Origin: an uncultured Roseovarius sp.
Lineage (GTDB): Bacteria; Pseudomonadota; Alphaproteobacteria; Rhodobacterales; Rhodobacteraceae
Reading direction: 5' to 3'
Assembly (NCBI GenBank): GCA_947496175.1
Contig: CANMBU010000003.1
Coordinates: 1-64,000, forward strand
Length of the DNA: 64,000 nucleotides
In this document: piece after piece, positions 35,261 through 44,723 of the stretch
How the letters are laid out: every line of letters begins with the position of its first letter
Numbering within the stretch: position 1 is the first letter of the stretch
Position numbers and translations under genes: made by a program
The notes under the pieces: model-generated
What the model saw: only the letters and a program-made list of their open reading frames with translations
What the model was told of the DNA's origin: nothing
Database searches by the model: none

Positions 35261-36765
35261 CACAGCCTAATATCCTGATTTTCATGGTAGATCAGCTCAA
35301 CGGGACGCTGTTTCCCGATGGGCCCGCCGACTGGCTGCATGCGCCCAACCTGAAAAAACTCGCTGCACGGTCCACGCGGTTTCAAAACGCCTACACCGCC
35401 AGCCCGCTTTGTGCGCCGGGGCGGGCCAGCTTCATGTCCGGGCTCTTGCCGTCTCGTAGCCGGGTCTATGACAACGCAGCCGAATTTGCCGCCGATATAC
35501 CCACCTATGCGCATCATCTGCGTCGCGCAGGGTATCAGACCTGTCTGAGCGGCAAGATGCACTTTGTCGGCCCTGATCAGTTGCACGGCTTTGAAGAGCG
35601 CCTGACGACGGATATTTACCCGGCTGATTTTGGCTGGACGCCGGACTACCGCAAGCCGGGGGAACGCATCGACTGGTGGTATCACAATATGGGGTCCGTC
35701 ACCGGCGCAGGTGTGGCCGAGATTTCCAACCAGATGGAATATGACGATGAGGTCGCCTACAACGCCACGCGCAAAGTCTATGATCTGGCCCGCGGTAAGG
35801 ACGCGCGCCCCTGGTGCCTGACCGTCAGCTTCACACACCCGCATGACCCCTATGTGGCGCGCAAGAAATACTGGGATTTGTACAATGATTGCGAGCACTT
35901 ACTGCCTGATGTGCCAGCAATGGACTACGACGATCACGACCCGCATGCGCAGCGGATTTTTGATGCCAATGACTGGCGCAACTTCAATATCACAGAAGAT
36001 GACATCACCCGCTCACGCCGGGCCTATTTCGCCAATATCTCTTATCTCGATGACAAGATCGGCGAGGTGATGGAAGCGCTGGAGGCGACGCGACAAGAGG
36101 CCGTGATCCTGTTTGTCTCCGACCATGGTGACATGCTGGGCGAACGCGGCCTGTGGTTCAAAATGTGTTTCTACGAAGGGTCATCCCGCGTGCCCTTGAT
36201 GATTGCGGCCCCGGATATGACACCGGGTCTGGTGACCGACCCTGTGAGCACGATTGATGTCTGTCCCACGCTGTGTGCGCTGGCTGGTGCGGATATGGAG
36301 GAAATCGCGCCCTGGACCACGGGTGAAAGCCTTGTTTACCTGGGGCAGGGTGGATCCCGTGACGCGCCTGTGGCGATGGAATACGCCGCCGAGGCCTCTT
36401 ATGCGCCGCTCGTGTCGCTGCGCTATGGCAAGTGGAAATACAATCGCTGCGCCCTCGACCCTGATCAGCTCTTTGATCTTGAGGCTGATCCGCATGAGCT
36501 GACCAATCTTGCGGACCGTCCCGAGCATGCAGGCACGTTGAGCCAGTTGCGCGCCAAATCCGAAGACCGCTGGGACCTTGATGCATTTGATGCACAAGTC
36601 CGCGAAAGCCAGGCCCGCCGCTGGGTGGTCTATGAAGCGCTGCGGCAGGGGGGCTACTACCCCTGGGACTACCAACCCCTGCAAAAGGCATCGGAACGCT
36701 ACATGCGCAACCACATGGACCTCAATATTGTCGAGGAAAACCAGCGCTTTCCGAGGTGCGAGTGA
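35257..36765 (+). CDS. betC: Choline-sulfatase
   Basis: A 502-residue sulfatase that hydrolyses choline-O-sulfate to choline and sulfate. The formylglycine motif is C52-A-P-G-R56 in [14 protein letters not shown]. Metal ligands occur in the N-terminal MVDQ and in [16 protein letters not shown]. The C-terminal extension [20 protein letters not shown] is characteristic of choline-sulfatases. No signal peptide, consistent with cytoplasmic action on imported substrate. Its translation is coupled to betI. Confidence 0.95.
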   Translation: MTQPNILIFMVDQLNGTLFPDGPADWLHAPNLKKLAARSTRFQNAYTASPLCAPGRASFMSGLLPSRSRVYDNAAEFAADIPTYAHHLRRAGYQTCLSGKMHFVGPDQLHGFEERLTTDIYPADFGWTPDYRKPGERIDWWYHNMGSVTGAGVAEISNQMEYDDEVAYNATRKVYDLARGKDARPWCLTVSFTHPHDPYVARKKYWDLYNDCEHLLPDVPAMDYDDHDPHAQRIFDANDWRNFNITEDDITRSRRAYFANISYLDDKIGEVMEALEATRQEAVILFVSDHGDMLGERGLWFKMCFYEGSSRVPLMIAAPDMTPGLVTDPVSTIDVCPTLCALAGADMEEIAPWTTGESLVYLGQGGSRDAPVAMEYAAEASYAPLVSLRYGKWKYNRCALDPDQLFDLEADPHELTNLADRPEHAGTLSQLRAKSEDRWDLDAFDAQVRESQARRWVVYEALRQGGYYPWDYQPLQKASERYMRNHMDLNIVEENQRFPRCE

Positions 36766-36783
36766 TGTTAAGTTTACGCCTGC

Positions 36784-36848
36784 CTTTCTTCTTGCCAAAA
36801 ATATCCCGGGGGTTTGGGGGCTGGCCCCCATTGCGCCGAAAAATCAAA
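36784..36848. repeat. Dispersed intergenic hairpin repeat, copy 2
   Basis: TTTCTTCTTG is followed by ATCCCGGGGG, then TGGGGGC (36815-36821) and GCCCCCA (36824-36830), and a TTGCGCCGAAAAATCAAA tail very like copy 1. It lies within the betC-betA operon, so it cannot be a fully efficient terminator if betA depends on the betI promoter. Confidence 0.8.
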
Positions 36849-36859
36849 GGACGCGCCTT

Positions 36860-38518
36860 ATGATGGAAGCGGATTACGTCATTGTCGGCGCAGGCAGTGC
36901 AGGCTGCGCCATGGCCTATCGTCTCAGCGAAGCGGGGCACTCTGTCCTGGTGATCGAGCATGGCGGCACGGATGCAGGTCCGTTTATTCAGATGCCTGGC
37001 GCGCTCAGCTATCCGATGAATATGAGTATGTATGACTGGGGCTACCGCACCGAACCCGAGCCGCATCTGGGCAACCGTCGACTGGCAGCCCCACGCGGCA
37101 AGGTCATTGGCGGATCCTCCTCGATCAACGGCATGGTCTATGTGCGCGGCCATGCGCGCGACTTTGATCACTGGCGCGATCAGGGGGCGGATGGCTGGGG
37201 CTTTGCCGATGTGCTGCCCTACTTCAAACGTCAGGAAAACTGGACCGATGGAGGCCATGGCGGCGACCCCGATTGGCGCGGACGTTCGGGGCCCTTGCAC
37301 GTCACACGCGGCGAGATGGCCAATCCGCTCACGCGGGCCTTTATCGAGGCTGGCGGGCAAGCCGGGTATCAAATTACCTCCGACTACAACGGTCAGCAGC
37401 AAGAGGGCTTTGGCCCGTTTGAGATGACGGTGCACAAGGGGCAACGCTGGTCTGCGGCCAATGCCTATCTCAAACCGGCTTTAAAGGGCGGCAAATGCGA
37501 CGTGATCCGAGGGCTCGCCGCGCGTGTGGTTGTCGAAAATGGACAGGCTAGGGCAGTTGAAGTCATCCGCAGAGGGCAGCGCGACATCATGCGCGCCCGG
37601 TGTGAAGTAATTCTCTCAGCGTCGGCCTTTAACACACCGAAATTGCTCATGCTTTCAGGCATTGGCCCTGCGGCCCATCTGGCTGAGCATGGGATTGACG
37701 TGGTTGCCGACCGTCCCGGTGTCGGGGCCAATCTGCAAGATCATCTGGAGGTCTACATTCAGATGGCTGCCAGCCAGCCGGTGAGCCTTTACAAATACTG
37801 GAACCTGCCCGGCAAAGCGCTTGTCGGGCTGACCTGGCTTTTGGGCAAAACCGGACCGGGAGCGTCGAACCAGTTTGAATCCTGCGGCTTTATCCGCTCG
37901 GATAAGGGCGTGGATTATCCCGACCTGCAATTTCACTTCCTGCCGATTGCTGTGCGCTATGACGGGCAGGCCGCCGCGGAAGGACATGGGTTTCAAGCGC
38001 ATGTCGGCCCGATGCGATCCGAGAGCCGTGGGGCCGTCACCCTGCGCTCAAACCGGCCAGAGGACGCGCCGGTTATCAAGTTCAACTATATGAGCAAGGA
38101 AAGCGACTGGCGCGATTTTCGCCGGGGCATCCGGCTGACGCGCGAGATTTTTGCACAAGATGCGTTTGCGCCCTTTGCCAAGCATGAAATCCAACCGGGT
38201 GCAGCGCTGCAAACCGATGACGAGATCGACGGCTTCATTCGCGAACATGCCGAAAGCGCTTACCATCCCTGTGGCACCTGTCGCATGGGCCGCGCCGATG
38301 ATGCTCATGCGGTTGTCGACCCCGAGGGTCGGGTGATTGGGGTCGACGGCCTGCGCGTCGCTGACAGCTCGGTTTTTCCACGCATCCCCAACGGCAATCT
38401 GAATGCGCCTTCGATCATGGTCGGAGAAAAGATGGCCGACCACGTGCTGGGCCGGCACCTGCCGGCTGACAATGCAGAGCCGTGGATCCATCCAAACTGG
38501 AAAACCGCTCAAAGGTGA
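36860..38518 (+). CDS. betA: Choline dehydrogenase
   Basis: A 552-residue FAD-dependent GMC oxidoreductase that oxidises choline to betaine aldehyde at the inner membrane. The start is the ATG at 36860 (AAAGGA 8 bases upstream; a second ATG follows at 36863). Motifs are [20 protein letters not shown] (FAD), [19 protein letters not shown] (GMC signature 1), [16 protein letters not shown] (signature 2) and [11 protein letters not shown] with the active-site histidine, ending [15 protein letters not shown]. Betaine aldehyde dehydrogenase (betB) is not in the window. Confidence 0.95.
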   Translation: MMEADYVIVGAGSAGCAMAYRLSEAGHSVLVIEHGGTDAGPFIQMPGALSYPMNMSMYDWGYRTEPEPHLGNRRLAAPRGKVIGGSSSINGMVYVRGHARDFDHWRDQGADGWGFADVLPYFKRQENWTDGGHGGDPDWRGRSGPLHVTRGEMANPLTRAFIEAGGQAGYQITSDYNGQQQEGFGPFEMTVHKGQRWSAANAYLKPALKGGKCDVIRGLAARVVVENGQARAVEVIRRGQRDIMRARCEVILSASAFNTPKLLMLSGIGPAAHLAEHGIDVVADRPGVGANLQDHLEVYIQMAASQPVSLYKYWNLPGKALVGLTWLLGKTGPGASNQFESCGFIRSDKGVDYPDLQFHFLPIAVRYDGQAAAEGHGFQAHVGPMRSESRGAVTLRSNRPEDAPVIKFNYMSKESDWRDFRRGIRLTREIFAQDAFAPFAKHEIQPGAALQTDDEIDGFIREHAESAYHPCGTCRMGRADDAHAVVDPEGRVIGVDGLRVADSSVFPRIPNGNLNAPSIMVGEKMADHVLGRHLPADNAEPWIHPNWKTAQR

Positions 38519-38601
38519 CAGCGGATTGATCCGTATCAAGGCAAAACCAGCGGGGTGAGATCAAACTTGGCGTGTTGACACTGAAGACAAGGGAGAGCCG
38601 G

Positions 38602-38838
38602 ATGTCACACACCCCGCATGAATTGCATGAGGAGTTTCCAGATCACGAAGACCGGATCAAGGTGCTCAAAGCCACGAATGGCCATTTTGCACGCCTCATG
38701 GATCAATATCACAAGGTCAACCGTGAAGTGCATGGTGCAGAAACCAATGTTGCGCCTGTTTCTGAAGCAACCGAGACGGATATGCGCCGAGAGCGCGCAC
38801 GTCTGAAGGATGAAATATATCAAATGCTTGTGGAGTAA
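38602..38838 (+). CDS. Small YdcH/DUF465-family protein
   Basis: A 78-residue, highly charged helical protein from the ATG at 38602 (GGGAG 8 bases upstream). HELHEEFPDHEDRIKVLKATNGHFARLMDQYHKVNREVH followed by RRERARLKDEIYQML is the DUF465/YdcH pattern. Such proteins are small coiled-coil helices of unknown function. An upstream in-frame start at 38572 lacks a ribosome-binding site. The 215 bases after it (38839-39053) hold nothing I can identify. Confidence 0.88.
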   Translation: MSHTPHELHEEFPDHEDRIKVLKATNGHFARLMDQYHKVNREVHGAETNVAPVSEATETDMRRERARLKDEIYQMLVE

Positions 38839-39053
38839 GGCTTGACCTCGGGCGCAGCCATGAGCGGACCATGGACACTAAGAACTAAATCGCACTGAAC
38901 AACGGGGTATGGCGTGAAGCTGTGCCCGCCGTTACCTCTGTGAAAAGCTGATTTGAAGCCGAGTTGACCTTTTGAACGTGAGCTGAGTGATGGGCAGATG
39001 GCGATCGCGCAGCGGTACTTGGCGCGTTGCGCCATCCCCAAAGGCAAAACGTA

Positions 39054-39704
39054 TCAGAGCTGTGACAAAAGCCGTACGGCCTCGTCATTTCCTTGTGCCA
39101 AAACGCTTCGATCCTCGCCCGGAAAGAACCGCGCTCGGGTTGCTGTGTTCATCGGGGCAGGACTGAGGATATCGACTCTCGGGCCAATCTTGACAGTCTC
39201 GGCTTGCCAAGAGCGGATCAGCGCCATTTGAGCGGCTTTTGTGGCACCGTAGCTGCCAAAGAACTTCTCGCCCGCGCGGGGATCATCGAAAAACACCGCA
39301 TGTCCGGTTTCGCCAAGCAGGGGGGTCACAAATCCAATGAGACGCGCAAGAGCCGTGATGTTGATGTCGACCGACTTTTTGAGGTCTTTCATCTCGATAT
39401 GCGCGGTGGGGGCCAAAGGGGCGGCATGAATGGCTGTGTGTACCCACGTGTCGACCTTGCCCCAGCGGTCATAGATCGAGCGGCAAAGCTGTGCCATGGC
39501 GCCTTCAACAGTGATATCCATCGGCGCGAGTGTCGCCTCGCCGCCCATCGCTTTGATCTGGTCGTCCAGCTCTTCCAAACCACCAGTGGTGCGACCCACG
39601 GCGACCACATGATGCGTTTTAGAAAGCTCAAGCGCACAGCCCGCGCCCAGGCCGCGAGACGCCCCGGTGACAAGGGCAAGTTTTCTATCTGTCTGATCTG
39701 TCAT
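39054..39704 (-). CDS. Short-chain dehydrogenase/reductase (SDR)
   Basis: A 216-residue NAD(P)-dependent oxidoreductase. The cofactor motif TGASRGLGAGCALEL and the catalytic YGATK (Tyr-x-x-x-Lys) are present; the usual NNAG is replaced by HTAIHAAP. Substrate unknown. ATG 39704 is chosen over 39716, which would add four residues; neither has a strong ribosome-binding site. It diverges from bioY with about 110 bases between starts. Confidence 0.87.
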   Translation of the reverse strand: MTDQTDRKLALVTGASRGLGAGCALELSKTHHVVAVGRTTGGLEELDDQIKAMGGEATLAPMDITVEGAMAQLCRSIYDRWGKVDTWVHTAIHAAPLAPTAHIEMKDLKKSVDINITALARLIGFVTPLLGETGHAVFFDDPRAGEKFFGSYGATKAAQMALIRSWQAETVKIGPRVDILSPAPMNTATRARFFPGEDRSVLAQGNDEAVRLLSQL

Positions 39705-39814
39705 GGGCGTTCCCATCCCATAAGGCGGAGGCGCAAATCAAGCGCATTCGCTTGACTTTCCCCGCCCCGTGCGAAAAACAAATCCCAAACACGGGACATG
39801 AAAGGACGCTCGAT

Positions 39815-40381
39815 ATGCAAGACACTGTTCTGAGCAAGGCAATTCTCGGCCACGAAGGCCTGATCCGCAAGCTGGGGCTGGTCCTCGGTGGTGCGCTGTT
39901 CATCTCGCTTGTCGCGCAGGCGAGCGTGGGCTGGCCGGTGCCGATGTCACTGCAGGGATTGGCCATTCTGCTCGTAGGCTTCACGTTTGGCTCGCGGCTG
40001 GGCGCTGCGACACTTGTAACCTATCTGGCGTACGGCGCGATGGGCTTCCCTGTGTTCTCGAACGGGATGGCCGCCACAGCGCTCGTTGGCCCGACCGCAG
40101 GGTTCCTTTACGGCTTCGTCGGCATGGCCTTTCTGGCAGGTCTTGCCGTTGAGAAAGGGTTGGCAAAGGGCGTGCTGTCCACAGCTGTCTGCGGCGCTGT
40201 GATCTCGCTATTGCTTTACATTCCCGGTCTGGCCTGGCCAGCAGCAGCCCTTGGCAAAACTCTTCCTGAGCTTTGGTCCGGCTGGATGGCACCGTTCTTG
40301 CTGGGCGATGCGATCAAGGCAGTGATCGCCTCTATGGTGATCTGGGGCGGCTGGCAAGCGTTGAAAGCGCGCAAAGGCTGA
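39815..40381 (+). CDS. bioY: Biotin ECF transporter substrate-binding component BioY
   Basis: A 188-residue membrane protein with six hydrophobic segments, starting at the ATG at 39815 (AAAGGA upstream). VGWPVPMSLQGLAILLVGFTFGSRLGAATLVTYLAYGAMGFPVF is the biotin-binding BioY signature, and LLGDAIKAVIAS closes the domain. BioY captures biotin and can work alone or with BioM/BioN; those genes are not in the window. A clear terminator follows. Confidence 0.94.
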   Translation: MQDTVLSKAILGHEGLIRKLGLVLGGALFISLVAQASVGWPVPMSLQGLAILLVGFTFGSRLGAATLVTYLAYGAMGFPVFSNGMAATALVGPTAGFLYGFVGMAFLAGLAVEKGLAKGVLSTAVCGAVISLLLYIPGLAWPAAALGKTLPELWSGWMAPFLLGDAIKAVIASMVIWGGWQALKARKG

Positions 40382-40405
40382 TTCTCTTATAAGTTGTTCC
40401 AAGAG

Positions 40406-40430
40406 CACCGCCTTTCGAGGCGGTGTTTTT
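40406..40430 (+). terminator. Rho-independent terminator of bioY
   Basis: CACCGCC (40406-40412) pairs perfectly with GGCGGTG (40419-40425) around TTTCGA, followed by five T. It is 24 bases after the bioY stop. Confidence 0.92.
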
Positions 40431-40642
40431 GTTTCGGATTCTGGGTCAATCTTCACATTTTTGAACGATAAACCTGCTGTTTTTCTACTTTTATTGAGTG
40501 CAGGCATGAATTTTAGTCAAATTTGTAGCATTTGATCTCCCGGCCATAATTTGACCGTATTCCTCGCAATATTTCAATTTTTAGTTGTGTTTTGAACCGT
40601 GTCGCCCAGTGGCAAAGGTTCAGTGTGAAAAGGTGTGTTCAT

Positions 40643-40840
40643 ATGCTGAAAATCATTCGCTTGCTCCAAAAACTCCATCCCAATACGTTCTGCGAAGATG
40701 AAGATGGCGCGGTGACCGTCGATTGGGTCGTCTTAACGGCGCTGATTGTTGGTTTGGTCGCTGTGGCCTTTGCCGGGGTCGAAGGCGGTGTTGCTGCGTT
40801 GACGGGGCAGTTGGTGGCGTATTTGACCGGTCTTTTGTAA
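40643..40840 (+). CDS. Flp/Fap-type prepilin-like small protein
   Basis: A 65-residue protein starting at the ATG at 40643. A charged leader (KLHPNTFCEDEDG) is followed by AVTVDWVVLTALIVGLVAVAFAGV, the layout of Flp-type prepilins with a Gly at the peptidase cut and a hydrophobic helix. The usual glutamate at +5 is replaced by Asp. No tad/cpa pilus assembly gene is in the window, so it is an orphan. The 260 AT-rich bases before it likely hold its promoter. Confidence 0.7.
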   Translation: MLKIIRLLQKLHPNTFCEDEDGAVTVDWVVLTALIVGLVAVAFAGVEGGVAALTGQLVAYLTGLL

Positions 40841-40983
40841 TCCCGCACAGTCTGCGCTGGTGTAAGTTCAGAGTTGGAAATCACGTCTTTTCCAACCCCA
40901 AAGTGTCAGCCCCAAAGTTCCAGCCATTGAACGCCTGCGCGAAGCTCGGGCCGTGATGCTGCGCGTGGCGTGGATGACAAATC

Positions 40984-41253
40984 CTAACCGGGCAGCCGCA
41001 GGTCATAGGTTGATCTCAGCAAGGACAAAACCACACGACCCTCCTCAATAGCGGCAACCTGTGCCTGGCCAATCCGGTCGCCCACGGTGACCTTGCTGAC
41101 GCGGCCATGCAGGCGCAACAAGGCGCTGCTATCTTCCGGTGTCAGAAACGTGCCGATCAGAAGAGGGCGATTGCGTGCACTCTTGTAGTCTGCGTGCAGC
41201 GTGGCCGCAGACAGGGTTTCAGGCGGGGTGGGGGTGGTATTGTCCTGAGACAT
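40984..41253 (-). CDS. Small hypothetical protein with a GspC/PilP-like C-terminal pattern
   Basis: An 89-residue protein from the ATG at 41253; an upstream in-frame start would add 40 unlikely residues. The stretch LIGTFLTPEDSSALLRLHGRVSKVTVGDRIGQAQVAAIEEGRVVL resembles the small beta domain of PilP/GspC-type proteins (IG...GDRIGG-type, A-I-E-E-G). It converges with the Flp-like gene. Function unknown; the resemblance is weak evidence. Confidence 0.55.
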   Translation of the reverse strand: MSQDNTTPTPPETLSAATLHADYKSARNRPLLIGTFLTPEDSSALLRLHGRVSKVTVGDRIGQAQVAAIEEGRVVLSLLRSTYDLRLPG

Positions 41254-41385
41254 GAGATGCTTCTTTTTCCACAGCGCGCCAATGACGCGGATTGGATGAG
41301 CAGGTATGCCTGTTTTGATGGTGCTGAAAGGGGAATGCGGTTTGTGCGGCGGATTTTCGCCGCGCCGCAGCATTGAAGGACGACG

Positions 41386-42837
41386 TTATTCCGCCGCCTT
41401 CAGCTCAAAACCCTTCTCGATCTGATCGGAAGGCTCCACCGGATAATCACCTGAGAAGCAGGCGTCACAGTATTGCGGACAGGATTTGTCACGGCCCTTA
41501 GCTTCTCCGACGGCGCGGTAAAGCCCGTCGAGAGAAATGAATTTGAGGCTGTCCACCGCCAGATGATCCCGCATTTCCTCTTCGGACATGGTGGCGGCCA
41601 GAAGTTTTTCGCGGTTGGGCGTGTCCACACCATAAAAACAGGGCCAGGCGGTGGGCGGAGAGGCGATGCGGAAATGCACCTCCTTGGCGCCCGCATCCAG
41701 GATCATTTCCTTGATCTTGCGGCTGGTGGTGCCGCGCACGACGCTGTCATCGACCAAGATCACGCGTTTGCCCTCGATCAGTGCGCGGTTGACGTTGAGC
41801 TTGAGCCGCACGCCCATGTTGCGGATCTGCTCGGTGGGCTCGATGAATGTCCGACCCATATATTGATTGCGGATGATGCCCATGGCGTAGGGAATGCCGC
41901 TTTCGTGGCTATATCCAATCGCTGCCGGGGTGCCCGAATCCGGCACCGGACAAACCAAGTCTGCGTCAACGGGGCTTTCCTTGGCCAGCTCAATGCCGAT
42001 CTGCCGCCGAGTTTCATAAACGGACTGGCCGCCGATGATGCTGTCGGGACGTGAGAAATAAACATGTTCAAAGATGCAGAAGCGTGGTTTTTGCGGGCGG
42101 AACGGATGGTGGCTTTCGACGCCATTGCCGTTGATCACAACCATTTCACCCGGCTCAATCTCGCGGACATACTTGGCGCCAATGATATCCAGCGCACAGG
42201 TTTCCGAGCTTAGCACCCAGCCATCGCCCACCTGACCCAGAACCAAGGGGCGCACGCCCAAAGGATCACGCACGCCGATGAGCTTGCTGCGGGTCATGGC
42301 CACGATGGAAAACGCGCCTTCGACCCGACGCAGGGCGTCTTCCATGCGCTCGGGGATCGTGCGTTGCAGCGAGCGGGCCATCAGGTGAATGATGCATTCG
42401 CTGTCGGAATTGGACTGAAAGATCGAACCGCGCTCTACCAGCTCTTTGCGCAGCGCATCGGCATTGGTGATATTGCCATTATGCGCAATCGCCGCACCGC
42501 CCATGGCAAATTCGCCAAAGAAGGGCTGCACGTCGCGGATCACAGGCGTTTTGCCACCTGCCGTGGAATAGCGCACATGGCCGATTGAGAGCGGCCCGGG
42601 CAGGGTTTCCATCAAAGACTGACGGGTAAAATTATCGCGCACATAGCCAAATCGCCGGGCGGAGTTAAACCCGTGATCGGGGTGATGGGCGACAATGCCG
42701 CCCGCCTCTTGTCCGCGGTGTTGCAGGGCGTGCAGACCAAGGGCCACGAAATTGGCGGCATCGGTGACGCCGTAAACCCCGAAAATCCCGCATTCTTCGC
42801 GCAGTTTATCGTCATCGAACGGATGAGAGGGCGGCAT
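41386..42837 (-). CDS. purF: Amidophosphoribosyltransferase
   Basis: First committed enzyme of purine synthesis: PRPP plus glutamine to phosphoribosylamine. The ATG at 42837 gives 483 residues. The likely N-terminal nucleophile is Cys16 in REECGIFGVYG, with glutaminase motifs HALQHRGQEAGGI, GHVRYSTAGGK and HNGNITNA. The PRPP loop is VILVDDSVVRGTTSRKI. A TTG at 42852, with GGAG 7 bases upstream, is an equally plausible start, since 42837 lacks a clear site. A propeptide before Cys16 is usual. In relatives cvpA lies directly upstream; here a Hint gene intervenes. Confidence 0.95.
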   Translation of the reverse strand: MPPSHPFDDDKLREECGIFGVYGVTDAANFVALGLHALQHRGQEAGGIVAHHPDHGFNSARRFGYVRDNFTRQSLMETLPGPLSIGHVRYSTAGGKTPVIRDVQPFFGEFAMGGAAIAHNGNITNADALRKELVERGSIFQSNSDSECIIHLMARSLQRTIPERMEDALRRVEGAFSIVAMTRSKLIGVRDPLGVRPLVLGQVGDGWVLSSETCALDIIGAKYVREIEPGEMVVINGNGVESHHPFRPQKPRFCIFEHVYFSRPDSIIGGQSVYETRRQIGIELAKESPVDADLVCPVPDSGTPAAIGYSHESGIPYAMGIIRNQYMGRTFIEPTEQIRNMGVRLKLNVNRALIEGKRVILVDDSVVRGTTSRKIKEMILDAGAKEVHFRIASPPTAWPCFYGVDTPNREKLLAATMSEEEMRDHLAVDSLKFISLDGLYRAVGEAKGRDKSCPQYCDACFSGDYPVEPSDQIEKGFELKAAE

Positions 42838-42973
42838 GGTTTTGTCGGACAACGGGCAGCTCCGAATCCCTTTACGCTTGGACCCACTAAATAGGGTGTC
42901 TGAGGACATATGTCACGAAACTATCACGTATCCGGAGCGGAAATAACGTAACGCAAATTGTTCACCTCAAGGG

Positions 42974-44014
42974 TCAAGCAGCGCGTTTTGTCATATGATC
43001 CAGCAAAAGGCTGGCCTCGTGGCGTTTCAATGTACGTGCGGCAGTATGTCCAAACGCTTCGATCTGTTCTTCCAAGGACGGGAACAGTGCCAGCAGTTCT
43101 TCTGTTTGGGTGCGTTCTAAGCCCTTCAGAGCCTGGCGCGTTAAGAAGAAACTTTCACTGAGAACACCATCTGTTTCAACAATCTGATGCTGGTCGAACA
43201 TGACATGGACATAGCGGATCGTGCCGCCGGGTCGGATGTGTATACCTTCAAATCCGCAAAGATGCTTTGCGGCGATCAAGACGTCAGTGTAGCCAAAGAG
43301 CAGCTCAGCTTCTGGTGCGCGCAGGAGCAATCTGTGTTCTTGAGACAAGACAAGATCGCGCGTGTTGCCAAACGCGCCCTTAGGTACGACGACGGGCGCA
43401 AATGCGCCTTCGGCCGTGACCTCGGTTCTGCCAATCCAGTTTACCGGCTGATAACCGTCCTGCATCGTCCAAACCAGATCACCGATGTGAAGCGTATCAA
43501 TGGTCTTGCAGCCGTCTGGCGTTACAATGCGCGTGTCAGACGCAAAACAGGTGATGAACGTGTTGTAGGACGAACTGCCGATATTGGAGCCGCCCGTTTT
43601 TTCATACTGGACGCCATCCTGAAGCTCGATATCGGGTGAAAATCCCCACACGTCCCCGGTGACGCCATTTTGGGAAAAAACCGTGATTGTGATGGTTGGG
43701 CCGGTCAAATCGCCATTTATGTCCAGTGCCCGCACGAAGATCAGGGACTCCGCTTCAACAGGCGTTCCGTTTGACACGATTCCACCGCCATCTGTGACCG
43801 AGTGCCCGGCTGCGTTGTCATCTTCAAAGACGTCCGGATCGCCGCCTGTATCATCAATCGTCACCGTGGTGCCGCCGCCTGCGGAATAAGTAAACACCGT
43901 ACCATCCGGGGTGTCGGAATTGTTGATCACGGGATTGCCAACAATCGCTCCATTGGAGCTGCTATCAACGACCAGATTGTCGTTGTTTACGGCAAAAAAA
44001 CTGCGGGCAACCAT
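42974..44014 (-). CDS. Hint (hedgehog/intein) domain protein
   Basis: A 346-residue protein from the ATG at 44014 (GGAG 6 bases upstream). Residues 1-150 are Gly/Asp/Thr-rich and acidic, like a secreted beta-rich region. A Hint domain starts at the nucleophile Cys156 (TCFASDTRIVTPDGCKTIDTL), with VWTMQDGYQPVNWIGRTEV, LSQEHRLLLRAPEAELLFG and VHVMFDQHQIVETDGV. The tail LERTQTEELLALFPSL is typical of Rhodobacterales Hint proteins. Autoprocessing and export are inferred. It lies between cvpA and purF. Confidence 0.87.
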   Translation of the reverse strand: MVARSFFAVNNDNLVVDSSSNGAIVGNPVINNSDTPDGTVFTYSAGGGTTVTIDDTGGDPDVFEDDNAAGHSVTDGGGIVSNGTPVEAESLIFVRALDINGDLTGPTITITVFSQNGVTGDVWGFSPDIELQDGVQYEKTGGSNIGSSSYNTFITCFASDTRIVTPDGCKTIDTLHIGDLVWTMQDGYQPVNWIGRTEVTAEGAFAPVVVPKGAFGNTRDLVLSQEHRLLLRAPEAELLFGYTDVLIAAKHLCGFEGIHIRPGGTIRYVHVMFDQHQIVETDGVLSESFFLTRQALKGLERTQTEELLALFPSLEEQIEAFGHTAARTLKRHEASLLLDHMTKRAA

Positions 44015-44134
44015 ATCTAACTCCACTTTTTCACGGCTGATTTACACGTGCTTTTATCCAATCAAGATCGCTAAAATATGTCGCAAAAATGGTTTTTCGC
44101 GAAAAATCAACAGAAGTTGAAGATGTGAGCCGGA

Positions 44135-44695
44135 TTACTGTGGCGCGTCGCAAGCGCTGACAAGTTGCTCGTATTGCTGTGTAATCCACCCAAGAGCCTG
44201 TTCGGGGTCGCCGTCCTGCACTTTCTCGGTCAGTTGTGAGAACACGCGTGCGGAGCGGCTGTCATCGACAATCTGGATGTTCTGGCTACTGATTACCGTT
44301 TCATAGACGAAATAGGCAATCGCAACGAGAAGAATGCCGCGCGCCACACCAAAGAGGAACCCGGCCCCCTGGTCCAGCCCGCCCAGGGCAGAGCGTTGGA
44401 CGATGGAGGAAAAGAGCGGTGTAATCAGGGAAGACACGATCAAAGCCACCGCAAAAACAAGGGCTGCGGCGCCGATCATGGACAGTTCGCAGTTATCGCC
44501 GATCAAATCGCTGATAACAGGGATTTCCTTGACCAACGGTTCCACCTGCGGTGCAAAGATAAACGCCAGAACAGCGGCCACGACCCAGCCGGCAATGGCC
44601 AGCGATTCGCGCACAAAGCCGCGTGAATAGGCCAAAAGCGCAGATAGCACGATGACAAGCACCACGATGCCGTCGATGATGGTAAAGCCTTCCAT
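44135..44695 (-). CDS. cvpA: CvpA-family membrane protein
   Basis: A 186-residue protein with four N-terminal hydrophobic helices: IIDGIVVLVIVLSALLAYSRGFVRESLAIAGWVVAAVLAF matches the CvpA start. CvpA affects envelope integrity and, in enterics, lies just before purF. Here purF is downstream but separated by the Hint gene. Start chosen at the ATG at 44695. Confidence 0.92.
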   Translation of the reverse strand: MEGFTIIDGIVVLVIVLSALLAYSRGFVRESLAIAGWVVAAVLAFIFAPQVEPLVKEIPVISDLIGDNCELSMIGAAALVFAVALIVSSLITPLFSSIVQRSALGGLDQGAGFLFGVARGILLVAIAYFVYETVISSQNIQIVDDSRSARVFSQLTEKVQDGDPEQALGWITQQYEQLVSACDAPQ

Positions 44696-44723
44696 ATGCT
44701 CTTTCCTGTCCCAATGACGCGGA

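Noticed and set aside
36578..36859. Longer BetA start at 36578
   Set aside because: It would overlap betC by 190 bases and add 94 residues unlike choline dehydrogenases; ATG 36860 has AAAGGA.
38839..39053. Possible transposase remnant after the DUF465 gene
   Set aside because: Short open frames there have no transposase motif and no terminal inverted repeats were found.
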